DNA of 64,000 nucleotides from Pseudomonas sp. GM41(2012) (GCF_000282315.2 NZ_AKJN02000007.1:1-64000); one strand, 5' to 3'; shown: positions 9,199-19,230, counted from the stretch's first letter. A program made the numbers and translations. Notes: generated by a model from the letters alone, not told the origin.

Positions 9199-9414
9199 AT
9201 GGAACGTACACTCAGTTCCGAGCTGTTTTTCGAAGACAACGCCGTAAAAACCCAGGCTTCCACGCCTCTTCGCGTTCTCGCCAACCTGATGCTGTGGCAG
9301 CGCCGCATCTCCAGCCGCCATCAACTGGCTCGTCTGGATTCGCGTCTGCTGGCTGACGCAGGGATTAGCGAAGCACAACGCTACGAAGAGCTGAGCAAGC
9401 CGTTCTGGCGCTAA
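9199..9414 (+). CDS. Small DUF1127 (YjiS-like) protein
   Basis: A 71-residue protein whose C-terminal half (from LMLWQRRISSRHQLARLDSR to the end) is a DUF1127 domain, a short arginine-rich helix pair ending in a conserved PFWR. The start at 9199 is preferred over the ATG nine bases upstream because GGAAGGA at 9183-9189 is well spaced only for the later codon. DUF1127 proteins are small basic proteins. Some in alphaproteobacteria influence RNA turnover, but no role is established for this one. It is a monocistronic gene with a strong terminator and an upstream region rich in GTAC motifs. Confidence 0.8.
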   Translation: MERTLSSELFFEDNAVKTQASTPLRVLANLMLWQRRISSRHQLARLDSRLLADAGISEAQRYEELSKPFWR

Positions 9415-9471
9415 GTTAGCGTCGCTGGCTCTGACCCACCGGGTCCACCGCCAGCACTCCAAATTGAAAAA

Positions 9472-9513
9472 ACAAAGCCCGTCGTGGGAAACCACGACGG
9501 GCTTTGTCGTTTT
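9472..9513 (+). terminator. Strong intrinsic terminator after the first DUF1127 gene
   Basis: A perfect 16-base stem (9472-9487 with 9492-9507, ACAAAGCCCGTCGTGG and complement) closes a GAAA tetraloop and is followed by TTTT at 9510-9513. It separates the two DUF1127 genes into distinct transcripts. Confidence 0.9.
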
Positions 9514-9553
9514 GGACCCTCAACATGGGTCATACAGTAGAGATTCCGTTTAA

Positions 9554-9592
9554 CAGGTACAGTTTTACTATTTACACAACTGAACCAGTACA
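9554..9592 (+). promoter_or_regulatory. GTAC motifs upstream of the second DUF1127 gene
   Basis: CAGGTACAGT (9554-9563) and CCAGTACA (9585-9592), about one helical turn multiple apart, match the motifs before the first DUF1127 gene. This suggests that a shared regulator controls both. Confidence 0.45.
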
Positions 9593-9672
9593 ATTTCAGC
9601 GCAGTGTGTCTGTTGCGACAGAGCGGACGGGATCACCATGAACTCCCGAACTGCCAGCAAAAGGACCGCGCC

Positions 9673-9882
9673 ATGAATCACTTACTGGATGTTTCCGTTT
9701 CCACGCGTCAATCAACACCTCGTTTCCTTTGGTTTCGCAGGTTGCTGAGGGGCGTTGCCAACAACCTGGAAAGGGCCCGAACCCGGCGTTTACTGGGCCA
9801 ACTTGATGACCGGCAACTCTCGGATCTGAACATCAGCCACGCGGATCGTCTCAACGAATTGGATAAACCGTTCTGGCGTTAA
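9673..9882 (+). CDS. Small DUF1127 protein, second copy
   Basis: A 69-residue paralogue of the preceding DUF1127 protein. The domain occupies about residues 24-69 (FRRLLRGVANNLERARTRRL and onward) and ends in DKPFWR, as the first copy ends in SKPFWR. AAAGGA lies upstream of the ATG at 9673; open frame further upstream has no homology. The N-terminal ~20 residues differ completely between the copies, which is usual for this family. The function is unknown. Shared upstream motifs suggest co-regulation with the first copy although a terminator separates them. Confidence 0.78.
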   Translation: MNHLLDVSVSTRQSTPRFLWFRRLLRGVANNLERARTRRLLGQLDDRQLSDLNISHADRLNELDKPFWR

Positions 9883-10025
9883 CTTCCTGCTTGAACAGAC
9901 GGGACTGTGCGAACCGACACTCATAGGCCTAATATCCAGATGAAACGTGGCGAACGCTGCATGATAGGCGTCTGACTCAACAGACACTGCGCCACCTCTC
10001 AATCGGTTTCCAAAGGAGTTTCACC

Positions 10026-10343
10026 ATGTCCCGTCTTCGTCTGCTCAGCGCTGCAGCCCTGCTTGCCGTGGCTGCCAATTCCCACGCCACCAGCTTCATC
10101 GTGACTACCGACGCTGTCGTCGGCGCGCTCAAGGCCACGTCCGATGCAACCTCCGATGTCACGTCTTCCTTTCGTGATGACAAAATCGTACGCGCCGCCC
10201 GTGACGACGCCGCCAGCTTCGTGGCCAGCGAAGGCGCCATTCGTGGCGTGAAACTGGAAAGTGCACTCGACCATATTCGTCACCAGGCACCTCAGCTGAA
10301 CGCGACTGATGCACAACTGGCGCAAGCCATACTGACTATCTAA
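10026..10343 (+). CDS. Secreted DUF2388 protein, copy 1
   Basis: A 105-residue protein with a clear Sec signal peptide (MSRLRLLSAAALLAVAANSHA, cleavage expected after residue ~21), so it is exported to the periplasm or beyond. The mature part carries the DUF2388 signature: a Thr/Ser-rich stretch, then DDKIVRAARDDAASFVASEG, then IRG..LE.AL, and an ending of the type LAQAIL. AAAGGAG lies upstream of the ATG. It is the first of three tandem paralogues that lead into the DUF4105 protein gene. The family is largely restricted to Pseudomonas and has no assigned function. Confidence 0.82.
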   Translation: MSRLRLLSAAALLAVAANSHATSFIVTTDAVVGALKATSDATSDVTSSFRDDKIVRAARDDAASFVASEGAIRGVKLESALDHIRHQAPQLNATDAQLAQAILTI

Positions 10344-10450
10344 GCGTCATCACTGACGAGGGACACGCCCGCCGTGTCCCAATGTTTCGGCGCTGGCTCT
10401 AGACCGGGCGTTGCGCTAGCCTTGCGACTCGCCTTCAGCTATCGAGTCTC

Positions 10451-10768
10451 ATGCGTTTTCTTTCAAATCTGCTGATCTCTCCGCTTTTCGTGGCGGCCTG
10501 CTGGGTGGGCTCGGCCCATGCCTATGACGCCTTCAATCTGTCTACACAAGGCATCGTGGCTACCGGCTACGCCACAAGCATGGTGACCTCCGCCCCCTTC
10601 GACCGTAAGCTGCTAGTCGCGGCACAAGATGATGCTGCGGCGTTCATCGCCAGTGACGGCCAACTGCGGGGAGCACAATTGGAGTCCGCCCTGAATTATC
10701 TGCGCCGCACCCAGCCAAAACTTCATGCAAGCGACCTTGAACTGGCGCAGACAATTCTCGTCCAATAG
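10451..10768 (+). CDS. Secreted DUF2388 protein, copy 2
   Basis: A 105-residue paralogue of the preceding protein. It has a signal peptide (cleavage expected near AHA at residue ~24), the conserved core AAQDDAAAFIASDGQLRGAQLESALNYLR, and an ELAQTIL ending. It is the most diverged of the three copies in its N-terminal half: the Thr-rich DATSD stretch is replaced by YATSMVTSAPFD. It lies 107 bases after copy 1 and 27 bases before copy 3. Confidence 0.8.
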   Translation: MRFLSNLLISPLFVAACWVGSAHAYDAFNLSTQGIVATGYATSMVTSAPFDRKLLVAAQDDAAAFIASDGQLRGAQLESALNYLRRTQPKLHASDLELAQTILVQ

Positions 10769-10795
10769 TTATCCTTGTTCTTGCGGAGTCGTTCC

Positions 10796-11116
10796 ATGCG
10801 TAGCCCACTGATTGCTGCCACCCTAGGCCTGTTGTTGTTGGCCGATGTGGCCCAGGCGCAAACCCTGGTAGCCACCAGTAACATCCTCATCAACGCCACC
10901 CGGCGCACCCTTGATTTCACCTCCGATACCACGACGTCCATCCGTGACTCGAAGATCGTCCGTGAAGCTCATGACGATGCGGCCAGTTTCGTCGCCAGCG
11001 ATGGCGATATTCGTGGCGCGCACCTGGAGGCGGCCTTCAACACGTTGCGCACCCGCGTACCGGAAGCTCGCGACGCCAGTGATCAGGTTCTCGCCGAAGC
11101 CATCCTCGCACTGTGA
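10796..11116 (+). CDS. Secreted DUF2388 protein, copy 3
   Basis: A 106-residue paralogue with a signal peptide (MRSPLIAATLGLLLLADVAQA) and the core REAHDDAASFVASDGDIRGA, closest to copy 1. The ATG at 10796 is chosen over an upstream TTG because it directly precedes the signal peptide and has GCGGAG at a good distance. Its TGA stop overlaps the GTG start of the DUF4105 gene (GTGA). The two are therefore translationally coupled, which ties this family to the large exported protein downstream. Confidence 0.82.
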   Translation: MRSPLIAATLGLLLLADVAQAQTLVATSNILINATRRTLDFTSDTTTSIRDSKIVREAHDDAASFVASDGDIRGAHLEAAFNTLRTRVPEARDASDQVLAEAILAL

Positions 11117-13074
11117 GGTCGCCAGGCGCCTGGCTGTTGGCCGGGGTCATGTTGCTGCTCGGCAACACGGCCCAGGCTGACTTGCAATTAAGGCTTAAAA
11201 CCGAAGGCCTCAGCCCCGCTCAACAGCAGGCCAGTCAGGCGCTGCTCGATGAAGCCATGCAGGCGCTGCCGCCGCGGTTCATCGAGCAGCTCGACCGACG
11301 CATCGACGTCGGCTGGACCGATGACATGCCGAGCAACGCTTACGGCCAGGCGTCGCTGGTGTCCGAGCTCGACCTGAACCGCAACCTGCTTGCCGGCCTC
11401 ACTGACGGCAGCGCCGCGACCAAAAAGACTTATCGCCCCCATGGCACCGTGCGCCGCGAAATGCTTGCCACGGTGTTGCACGAACTCACCCACATTTATG
11501 ATCGCTCGCGCCTGTGGCCCGACGCAGAGCGCACGCTGATTCAGCGCTGCACCCGGCGCAACAGCAGCTCGGGGCTGGTTGGTATCCCGGATCAATGCCG
11601 CGGCCAGTCCGACCGACGCTTTACGCTCAGCGACGACCCGCACCTGCTCGACCTCGCCGGCTGGCCACAGTATGTCGGCCGTCGTGGCGAACGCGAACAG
11701 TACAACCGGCAAATTGCCCGCAGCCCGGACATTTACGAGACGAGCAGCCCCAAAGAATTCGTCGCGGTCAACATGGAGTATTTCCTTCTCGACCCCTCCT
11801 ACGCCTGTCGCCGTCCGGCGCTGTACCGCTACTACAAAGAACATTTTGGCTGGGCGCCCGCCGCTAAAGACACCTGCGGCAAAACCTTCTCCTTCCTCAA
11901 CGCCGGCAATGATTTCGCCAAAACACCACTGGGCCAGGTCGATCCGGAACGGGTCTACGCCGTCGACTATCTGCTGGCAGAAGCCAACCAGAACTGGGTC
12001 AGCCGCTGGGGTCACAGCATGTTGCGGCTGGTGATCTGTGCACCCGGCCGGCCACGCGGGCCGGATTGTCGACTGGATCTGGATCAGCATCTGGTGCTGT
12101 CCTACCGCGCCTTCGTCGGTGACGTGCAGCTGTCGAGCTGGGACGGACTGGTGGGCAAATATCCGTCACGCCTGTTTGTCCTGCCGCTGGCCCAGGTCAT
12201 CGACGAATACACCAAGACCGAACTGCGCAGCCTGGCCTCGGTGCCGCTGAACCTGTCGCGCAGTGAGATCGAAGACGTGGTGGAACACGCCGCCGAAATG
12301 CACTGGAGTTACGACGGCAACTACTTCTTCCTGTCCAATAACTGCGCGGTAGAGGGCCTGAAGTTACTGCGTAGCAGTACCAACAATACAAAACTGGTCG
12401 GGTTGGACAGCATCATGCCCAACGGTTTGCTGGAAGTGCTCAAGGGCCGCGGACTGGCGGACACCAGCGTGCTGGATGATCCCCGCGAAGCGCTTCGCCT
12501 GGGTTATCGTTTCGACTCCTTCCGCGATCGTTATCAAGCGATGTTCGAAGTGCTGAAGAAGCACTTGCCGATCAAGCAGGAAAAGGTCGAAGACTGGCTC
12601 GCATTGAAAGCTGAAGAGCGTCGGCAATGGATCGATCAAGCCGATTTGCGCACCAGCGCAGCCTTGCTGTTATTAGAACAGGCAGCCTTCCGCCAACAAT
12701 TGGTGCTGGCCCAGGACGAAGTAAAGCAACGCTATCTGGGCGCTCGGGAATTGAAGAACGGCGGCATGGACAAGGCCAACGCAACTTTGCAGCAAATCCT
12801 TGCCAACAGCGGCTTCCTCAGCCGTCCGGCGGAGCTGCTCGGCACCGGTGGTTATGGATTGCCGCAGCCGAGTGAGTGGCAGCGTCTGGAATCGGAAAGC
12901 AGTCTGCGGCAGAAGCAGCTTCAGGCACTGACAGGCGATCTGGACAAAGAGGTAAGAGCGCTGCTTGAACCGAGTCGTGCGGCTGAGATGGCCGCCAATG
13001 AAGCCAATGTGAAGCAGGTGGGTGAGCATCTGAGAAAGCTGCACAAAGCGTCAGGCGGGTTGGAGTTGCCATGA
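11113..13074 (+). CDS. Large exported protein: HExxH metalloprotease-like N-terminus plus DUF4105 (Lnb-type) domain
   Basis: A 653-residue protein starting at a GTG that overlaps the previous stop. An N-terminal signal sequence (LLAGVMLLLGNTAQA) predicts export. His123-Glu-Leu-Thr-His127 (VLHELTHIYDRS) is a zinc-protease-like HExxH motif in the first domain. The second domain is DUF4105, a Cys/His domain also known from the Lnb lipoprotein acyl-transferase family, with His301 in WGHSMLRL and Cys411 in LSNNCAVEGLKLL as the likely catalytic pair. The last ~150 residues are helical and charged, perhaps coiled coil. Two putative active sites in one periplasmic protein, coupled to three small secreted DUF2388 proteins, suggest processing or modification of those proteins. 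That is inference. No catalytic activity is established for this architecture. Confidence 0.8.
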   Translation: MRSPGAWLLAGVMLLLGNTAQADLQLRLKTEGLSPAQQQASQALLDEAMQALPPRFIEQLDRRIDVGWTDDMPSNAYGQASLVSELDLNRNLLAGLTDGSAATKKTYRPHGTVRREMLATVLHELTHIYDRSRLWPDAERTLIQRCTRRNSSSGLVGIPDQCRGQSDRRFTLSDDPHLLDLAGWPQYVGRRGEREQYNRQIARSPDIYETSSPKEFVAVNMEYFLLDPSYACRRPALYRYYKEHFGWAPAAKDTCGKTFSFLNAGNDFAKTPLGQVDPERVYAVDYLLAEANQNWVSRWGHSMLRLVICAPGRPRGPDCRLDLDQHLVLSYRAFVGDVQLSSWDGLVGKYPSRLFVLPLAQVIDEYTKTELRSLASVPLNLSRSEIEDVVEHAAEMHWSYDGNYFFLSNNCAVEGLKLLRSSTNNTKLVGLDSIMPNGLLEVLKGRGLADTSVLDDPREALRLGYRFDSFRDRYQAMFEVLKKHLPIKQEKVEDWLALKAEERRQWIDQADLRTSAALLLLEQAAFRQQLVLAQDEVKQRYLGARELKNGGMDKANATLQQILANSGFLSRPAELLGTGGYGLPQPSEWQRLESESSLRQKQLQALTGDLDKEVRALLEPSRAAEMAANEANVKQVGEHLRKLHKASGGLELP

Positions 13075-13242
13075 TAGAAACACCGCAGGACTTGTAATTG
13101 AATGGACTCGCCCAAGCTGACGCGTCTGTGCGCCGCGTTGGCATTCTTTTAGAAGCCAACGGCAGCCGGCCCAACGCCCGGTTATCCAGGCGTTCGCCGT
13201 AATAGCCGTGAGGCAGCGGTCGGCCACGCACCAGATGAACAG
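13075..13242. other. Intergenic region with hairpin and possible dispersed repeat
   Basis: CGTTGGC, a 12-base loop and GCCAACG form a hairpin near 13137-13162 that may end the DUF4105 transcript. On the minus strand the sequence translates to a short peptide rich in RPLPHGYYGERL and KECQRGAQTRQLG. This reminds me of non-coding repeats often mis-called as genes in Pseudomonas. No gene is called. Confidence 0.3.
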
Positions 13243-13276
13243 CAAAAAGGGCTTCAGAACGTAGTCCTGAAGCCCT
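13243..13276 (-). terminator. Intrinsic terminator of trpBA
   Basis: On the minus strand, AGGGCTTCAG (13276-13267) pairs with CTGAAGCCCT (13257-13248) and is followed by TTTTTGCT. It ends the trpBA transcript about 60 bases after the trpA stop. Confidence 0.88.
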
Positions 13277-13337
13277 CGGCCTTGCTGTTTAGTCTGTACC
13301 GCGAGGCTCTGATTCCTCTGTATCAGGAACTTTACCT

Positions 13338-14149
13338 TCAGCTGACGCGGGCTTTACGCACGCCGTCTGCCAGCGCCGAGCAAAGGCTCAACACGCCATC
13401 AACTGCCTGATCCGGCGTCGATGCATTGGCGATGTGATCGATCAACGCCGACCCCACCACCACACCATCAGCCAGACGCGCGATGGACGCCGCTTGCTCC
13501 GGTGTACGAATGCCGAAACCGATGCTGATCGGCAAATCGGTGTGGCGGCGCAGACGGGCAACGGCTTCTTCAACGTGTTCCAGCGTCGCCGCGCCCGCAC
13601 CGGTCACACCGGCGACAGATACGTAATAGACGAAGCCTGAACTGCCGTTCAGGACGGTCGGCAGGCGTACATCATCGGTCGTCGGGGTGGTCAGACGGAT
13701 GAAGTCCAGACCGGCAGCCTGGGCCGGGTCGCACAGCTCGCCGTTATGCTCGGGTGGCAGGTCGACCACGATCAAACCGTCAACGCCGGCCTCTTTCGCG
13801 TCAGCGATGAAGCGCGGCACGCCATACATGTGAATCGGGTTGAAGTAACCCATCAGCACCAGCGGCGTCTCGGTATTGCCTTCACGGAACTCGCGAACCA
13901 TTTGCAGGGTTTTCGCCAGGTTCTGCTTGGCGCCGAGGGCGCGGATGTTGGCCAACTGAATTGCCGGGCCATCGGCCATTGGATCGGTGAAGGGCATGCC
14001 CAACTCGATCACGTCGGCACCCGCGCCGGGCAAGCCTTTGAGGATCGCCAGCGAGGTGTCATAGCTCGGGTCGCCAGCGGTCACGAAGGTCACCAGGGCG
14101 GCACGATTCTGTTCCTTGAGTTCGGCAAAACGCGTTTGCAGGCGGCTCA

Positions 14150-14150
<1 letters not shown>
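13338..14150 (-). CDS. trpA: Tryptophan synthase alpha chain
   Basis: A 270-residue TIM-barrel protein that cleaves indole-3-glycerol phosphate to indole and glyceraldehyde 3-phosphate. The catalytic residues sit at the textbook positions, Glu49 in VIELGMPF and Asp60 in DPMADGP. The phosphate-binding glycines are in SVAGVTGAG and SIGFGIR. Its ATG shares one base with the trpB stop (TGATG), which indicates translational coupling. The operon ends at the terminator at 13243-13276. Confidence 0.97.
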
Positions 14151-15429
<1,279 letters not shown>

Positions 15430-15496
15430 ACCCCTGACGCCTCAGGCTGAAAACCGATAAGATCGCTGCAACCTGTCAGGAAAACTCACATATCCC

Positions 15497-16390
15497 ATGA
15501 GCCATGACCTTCCCCCGTTGAACGCCCTTCGGGCCTTCGAAGCGACTGCCCGCCTGAACAGCGTCAGCAAGGCCGCCGAACTGCTGCACGTCACCCATGG
15601 TGCGGTCAGTCGGCAACTCAAGGTGCTTGAAGAACACTTGGGCGTAAGCCTGTTCATCAAGGACGGACGCGGCCTTAAACTCACAGATTCCGGCATTCGT
15701 TTGCGCGATGCCAGCGGTGAGGCGTTCGAGCGTTTACGGACTGTTTGTGCAGAGCTGACCCAAAGCACCGCCGATGCACCGTTCGTACTGGGTTGCTCGG
15801 GAAGCTTGTTGGCACGCTGGTTTATTCCCAGGTTGGGACGATTGAATACCGACCTGCCGGACCTGCGCCTGCACCTGTCGGCTGGCGAAGGTGATCTCGA
15901 TCCACGTCGCCCGGGGCTGGACGCCTTGCTGGTGTTTGCCGAGCCACCGTGGCCAGCGGACATGCAAGTCTATGAGCTGGCGAGCGAACGGATCGGCCCG
16001 GTCATGAGCCCACGATTTGCGGGCTACGAACGTCTGCAAAACGCACCGCCCGCAGCGCTGCTGAGTGAGCCATTGCTGCACACCACCTCACGCCCGCAGG
16101 CCTGGCCAAGCTGGGCACAGCAAAGCAGCCTCGACACCAAAGCATTGAAGTACGGACAGGGTTTCGAACATTTGTATTATTTGCTGGAGGCTGCAGTGGC
16201 CGGCCTGGGTGTGGCGATTGCGCCCGAGCCGCTGGTGGCCGAGGACTTGAAGGCTGGTCGCCTGGTTGCGCCTTGGGGCTTCAGTGAAACCCCGGCGCAA
16301 CTGGCGTTGTGGCTACCCAAGCGCGCCGCGGACGGGCGCGCTCGGCAACTGGCGCAGTGGCTCAAAAACGAGCTGCGCCAGACGGATTAG
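15497..16390 (+). CDS. trpI: LysR-type activator of trpBA, TrpI
   Basis: A 297-residue LysR-type protein. The N-terminal helix-turn-helix reads [22 protein letters not shown] followed by [17 protein letters not shown], and the effector-binding domain covers about residues 90-290. Its divergent position next to trpBA identifies it as TrpI, which activates trpBA when indoleglycerol phosphate accumulates and represses its own gene. The last four bases overlap the 3' end of the convergent DUF883 gene. Confidence 0.93.
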   Translation: MSHDLPPLNALRAFEATARLNSVSKAAELLHVTHGAVSRQLKVLEEHLGVSLFIKDGRGLKLTDSGIRLRDASGEAFERLRTVCAELTQSTADAPFVLGCSGSLLARWFIPRLGRLNTDLPDLRLHLSAGEGDLDPRRPGLDALLVFAEPPWPADMQVYELASERIGPVMSPRFAGYERLQNAPPAALLSEPLLHTTSRPQAWPSWAQQSSLDTKALKYGQGFEHLYYLLEAAVAGLGVAIAPEPLVAEDLKAGRLVAPWGFSETPAQLALWLPKRAADGRARQLAQWLKNELRQTD

Positions 16391-16713
16391 TCACCGCGTT
16401 TGAACAGCAGATAAGCCGCGAGCAGACCCAATGCACCGACAGCCACACCCGCTGTCGTCCAAGGGTGTTCCTGGGCGTAGTCCCGCGTGGCAATCCCGGT
16501 TTCACGGGTTTTGACTTTGACTTCTTCGTACGCATCGCTGAGCAGATGGCGCGAATGCTTCAGCGCGTTCTCGGCGTTGCTTTTCAAGGCTTTAAGGGTT
16601 TTACGCGACTCGTCCGAGGCGTCGTCCTTCAGGTTTTCCAAAGACTTCAGCAGACTCTCGATTTCGGCTTCCATGCTTTGCAATGAGGCTTTACGTAAAG
16701 AGGTGTTGGCCAT
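16387..16713 (-). CDS. DUF883 (ElaB/YqjD-like) inner-membrane protein
   Basis: A 108-residue protein with a long amphipathic helical N-terminal part (about 10-80) and a single C-terminal membrane anchor ([21 protein letters not shown]). It carries the [14 protein letters not shown] signature of the ElaB/YqjD/DUF883 family. E. coli members are stationary-phase, tail-anchored proteins that bind ribosomes at the membrane; the role here is inferred from that. GGAGAG precedes the ATG. It is convergent with trpI and overlaps it by four bases. Confidence 0.85.
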   Translation of the reverse strand: MANTSLRKASLQSMEAEIESLLKSLENLKDDASDESRKTLKALKSNAENALKHSRHLLSDAYEEVKVKTRETGIATRDYAQEHPWTTAGVAVGALGLLAAYLLFKRGD

Positions 16714-16868
16714 GGTGGCTCTCCTGCATTGATTGAGTTGCGTGTGTTGGTTGGGACTTCAGGGGTTCGAGAAAGTGCAGTAAATCTGAACTTCCACTTC
16801 AGATTGGCTGACAGAAGTAATACGAAAAATCACTGCTAGGCTGTATTTCACACCCTGAGGAGAACGCC

Positions 16869-17084
16869 ATGACTGACCATCACACCTACAAGAAAGTCGA
16901 ACTCGTCGGTTCGTCCACCAGCAGCATTGAAGACGCCATCAACAATGCACTGGCCGAGGCCAGCAAAAGCCTCAAATATATGGAATGGTTTGAAGTGACT
17001 GAAACCCGCGGGCACATCAAGGACGGTAAGGCAGCGCACTTTCAGGTGACGCTCAAAGTCGGGTTCAGGATTGCCAGTAGCTGA
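16869..17084 (+). CDS. Dodecin family flavin-binding protein
   Basis: A 71-residue protein with the complete dodecin fold (YKKVELVGSSTSSIEDAINN, then WFEVTETRGHI and FQVTLKVGF). The stacking Trp is Trp39 or its neighbourhood in YMEWFEV. Dodecins form hollow dodecamers that store or buffer flavins or CoA, which protects against photochemistry and free flavin. GAGGAGAA lies upstream. It appears monocistronic. Confidence 0.92.
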   Translation: MTDHHTYKKVELVGSSTSSIEDAINNALAEASKSLKYMEWFEVTETRGHIKDGKAAHFQVTLKVGFRIASS

Positions 17085-17207
17085 GTTTGAGCTAGTCTTC
17101 TGAGCCTGCGCGCTGGCCGAGCGCCATAGGGAATGGCAAAGCGCTACATATTTACATCCGGCTGATTGCTGGGTGGCCCTATTGATCCGACCAGGGAATG
17201 CGACCCG

Positions 17208-17432
17208 ATGAAGAATTTTATTTTAACGGTAGGTTTGTTGATTTTTGCGGGATCAGCCCTGGCCCAGGGCAAGTCGTGCGAAGAGCTGAAAGCCGAAATC
17301 TCGGCGAAACTTGATGCCAAGGGCATTTCTAATTATTCACTGGAAATCGTCGATAAAGGCACTGCTGCCGGTGGGAAAGTCGTCGGCACCTGTGAGAAAG
17401 GCTCCAAGCAAATCGTCTACAAGCAGGGCTGA
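17208..17432 (+). CDS. Secreted DUF1161 protein, copy 1
   Basis: A 74-residue protein with a signal peptide (MKNFILTVGLLIFAGSALAQ) and a DUF1161 domain recognisable by KSCEELKAEISAKLDAKG, then YSLEIV and VVGTCEKGSKQIVY. Two conserved cysteines in the mature protein probably form a disulfide. The ATG at 17208 is the start of the signal peptide; the frame is open further upstream without homology. The function is unknown. A paralogue lies at 19327-19560. Confidence 0.82.
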   Translation: MKNFILTVGLLIFAGSALAQGKSCEELKAEISAKLDAKGISNYSLEIVDKGTAAGGKVVGTCEKGSKQIVYKQG

Positions 17433-17445
17433 CCTCCCTCGAAAA

Positions 17446-17478
17446 TGAAAAAACCGACGCAATGACGTCGGCTTTTTT
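17446..17478. terminator. Bidirectional terminator between DUF1161 and the LLM gene
   Basis: CCGACG (17454-17459) pairs with CGTCGG (17466-17471). The stem is flanked by an A-run on the left and a T-run on the right, so it can end transcription from both convergent genes. Confidence 0.85.
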
Positions 17479-17496
17479 GGGCTCGCTGTTTGAGCG

Positions 17497-18498
17497 TCAG
17501 CCCTTCATGACCTGGGCCAGCAGCTCATAGGAGTGCACGCGATCGGCATGTTCGTACAGGTCGCAGGTAAAAATCAGCTCGTCCGCCTGGGTCTGCTCGA
17601 TCAGCACTTCCAGTTTGGCGCGGATTTTCTGCGGACTGCCAACCATCGCCAAGCCAAGGAAATCGCCGACGGCTTCTTTTTCATGAGGCAGCCACAGGCC
17701 GTCCATGGTTTTTACCGGTGGACGTTGCACCAGGCTCTGGCCACGCATCAACGCCAGGATGCGCTGATAGACCGAGGTCGCCAGATAATCGGCCTGCTCG
17801 TCGGTGTCGGCAGCCACCAACGGCACACCGAGCATCACGTAGGGCTTATCCAATACCGCTGAAGGCTTGAAGTGATTGCGGTAGACGCGAATGGCCTCAT
17901 GCATGAAACGCGGTGCGAAATGTGAAGCGAAGGCGTAGGGCAAACCGCGTTCACCCGCCAGTTGTGCACTGAACAAGCTGGAGCCCAGCAGCCAGACCGG
18001 GACATTGGTGCCGGTGCCTGGCATTGCGATGATCCGTTGGTCCGGAGTGCGCGGGCCGAGGTAGCGCATCAGTTCCGCCACGTCTTCCGGGAAATCGTCG
18101 GCGCTTCCAGAGCGTTCACGACGCAAGGCGCGGGCGGTCATCTGGTCGGAACCGGGGGCACGGCCCAGGCCCAGGTCGATCCGGCCCGGGTACAGACTTT
18201 CGAGCGTGCCGAACTGCTCGGCGATCACCAGCGGCGCGTGGTTTGGCAGCATCACACCGCCCGAACCAACACGAATGGTCGAGGTGCCGCCCGCCAGGTA
18301 GCCAAGCAGTACCGACGTCGCCGAACTGGCAATGCCGTCCATGTTGTGGTGTTCGGCAACCCAGAAACGGTTGTAGCCGAATTTTTCGACGTGCTGCGCC
18401 AGGTCCAGGGAATTGCGCAGCGACTGGGCCGCGCTGCCGTTCTCCCGCACGGGCACCAGATCGAGGGTCGAGAACTTGATATCGGACAGTCGTTTCAT
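17497..18498 (-). CDS. LLM-class flavin-dependent oxidoreductase (YhbW-like)
   Basis: A 333-residue luciferase-like monooxygenase. Typical family stretches are [40 protein letters not shown] and [10 protein letters not shown]. The ATG at 18498 begins at [17 protein letters not shown], which matches the family; the frame continues 25 codons upstream without homology. The family uses FMNH2 or F420 to oxidise varied substrates. The closest well-known relative is YhbW of E. coli, whose substrate is unknown. It is a single gene with a shared terminator at its end. Confidence 0.85.
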   Translation of the reverse strand: MKRLSDIKFSTLDLVPVRENGSAAQSLRNSLDLAQHVEKFGYNRFWVAEHHNMDGIASSATSVLLGYLAGGTSTIRVGSGGVMLPNHAPLVIAEQFGTLESLYPGRIDLGLGRAPGSDQMTARALRRERSGSADDFPEDVAELMRYLGPRTPDQRIIAMPGTGTNVPVWLLGSSLFSAQLAGERGLPYAFASHFAPRFMHEAIRVYRNHFKPSAVLDKPYVMLGVPLVAADTDEQADYLATSVYQRILALMRGQSLVQRPPVKTMDGLWLPHEKEAVGDFLGLAMVGSPQKIRAKLEVLIEQTQADELIFTCDLYEHADRVHSYELLAQVMKG

Positions 18499-18738
18499 AA
18501 GCCTGCTTCTCCAATTGAGGGCGCAGGTTTTTCTTACAAACGAAAACCTGCCGAATCTATAAGCGTGATTCATGCAATGAGGGCATATACCCGAGTTTCA
18601 ATAGCAGAGGCAAAATTCCTACCGAATTTGAAGAAAGATCAGATGAGGTGAACTTTGCAGCGCGGTCTATCCTCAGAACCCTAGCAACCGAAAACCACAA
18701 AGGCGCGACCCTTCGCGCCGGATCTTGAGGAGGCATTC

Positions 18739-19170
18739 ATGGCTATCACAAAGAAAGCATCGGCTCATTGGGAAGGTGATCTGAAAACCGGCATCGGCTC
18801 TATTTCCACGGAAACCGGTGTCCTCAGAGAAGCACCCTACGGCTTCAAGGCTCGCTTCGAGGGCGGCAAGGGCACCAATCCGGAAGAGTTGATCGGCGCA
18901 GCGCACGCAGGCTGCTTCTCCATGGCGTTTTCGATGATTCTCGGCGATGCCGGTCTCAAGGCTGACAGCATCGATACCAATGCCGAGGTCACCCTGGACC
19001 AGGTGGACGGCGGATTCGCGATCACAGCAGTGAAACTGATCCTCAAAGCGAAGATTCCTGGGGCGACTCAGGCTCAATTTGAGGAACTGAGCAATAAAGC
19101 CAAAGAAGGCTGCCCGGTTTCCAAAGTGCTGAATGCGAAAATCAGCCTGGATGCAACATTGGTCAGCTGA
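18739..19170 (+). CDS. osmC: OsmC family peroxiredoxin-like protein
   Basis: A 143-residue OsmC protein that reduces organic hydroperoxides. The two active-site cysteines are present: one in AAHAGCFSMA (about residue 60) and one in KEGCPVSKVL (about 125). The N-terminal KASAHWEGDLKTGIGSIS strand is typical of OsmC rather than Ohr. TTGAGGAGG precedes the ATG. An intrinsic terminator follows at 19201-19230. Osmotic or RpoS control is usual for the family but was not verified in this promoter. Confidence 0.92.
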   Translation: MAITKKASAHWEGDLKTGIGSISTETGVLREAPYGFKARFEGGKGTNPEELIGAAHAGCFSMAFSMILGDAGLKADSIDTNAEVTLDQVDGGFAITAVKLILKAKIPGATQAQFEELSNKAKEGCPVSKVLNAKISLDATLVS

Positions 19171-19200
19171 TAGTGGGTTGTCGCGCTTCCCGATTAAAGG

Positions 19201-19230
19201 TCGCAGCCTCGGCCGGCTGCGATCTTTTTT
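19201..19230 (+). terminator. Intrinsic terminator after osmC
   Basis: TCGCAGCC (19201-19208) pairs perfectly with GGCTGCGA (19215-19222) and is followed by six T residues at 19225-19230. Confidence 0.88.

Noticed and set aside
15734..16081. A 115-codon frame opposite trpI
   Set aside because: Antisense shadow with no homology and no ribosome-binding site.
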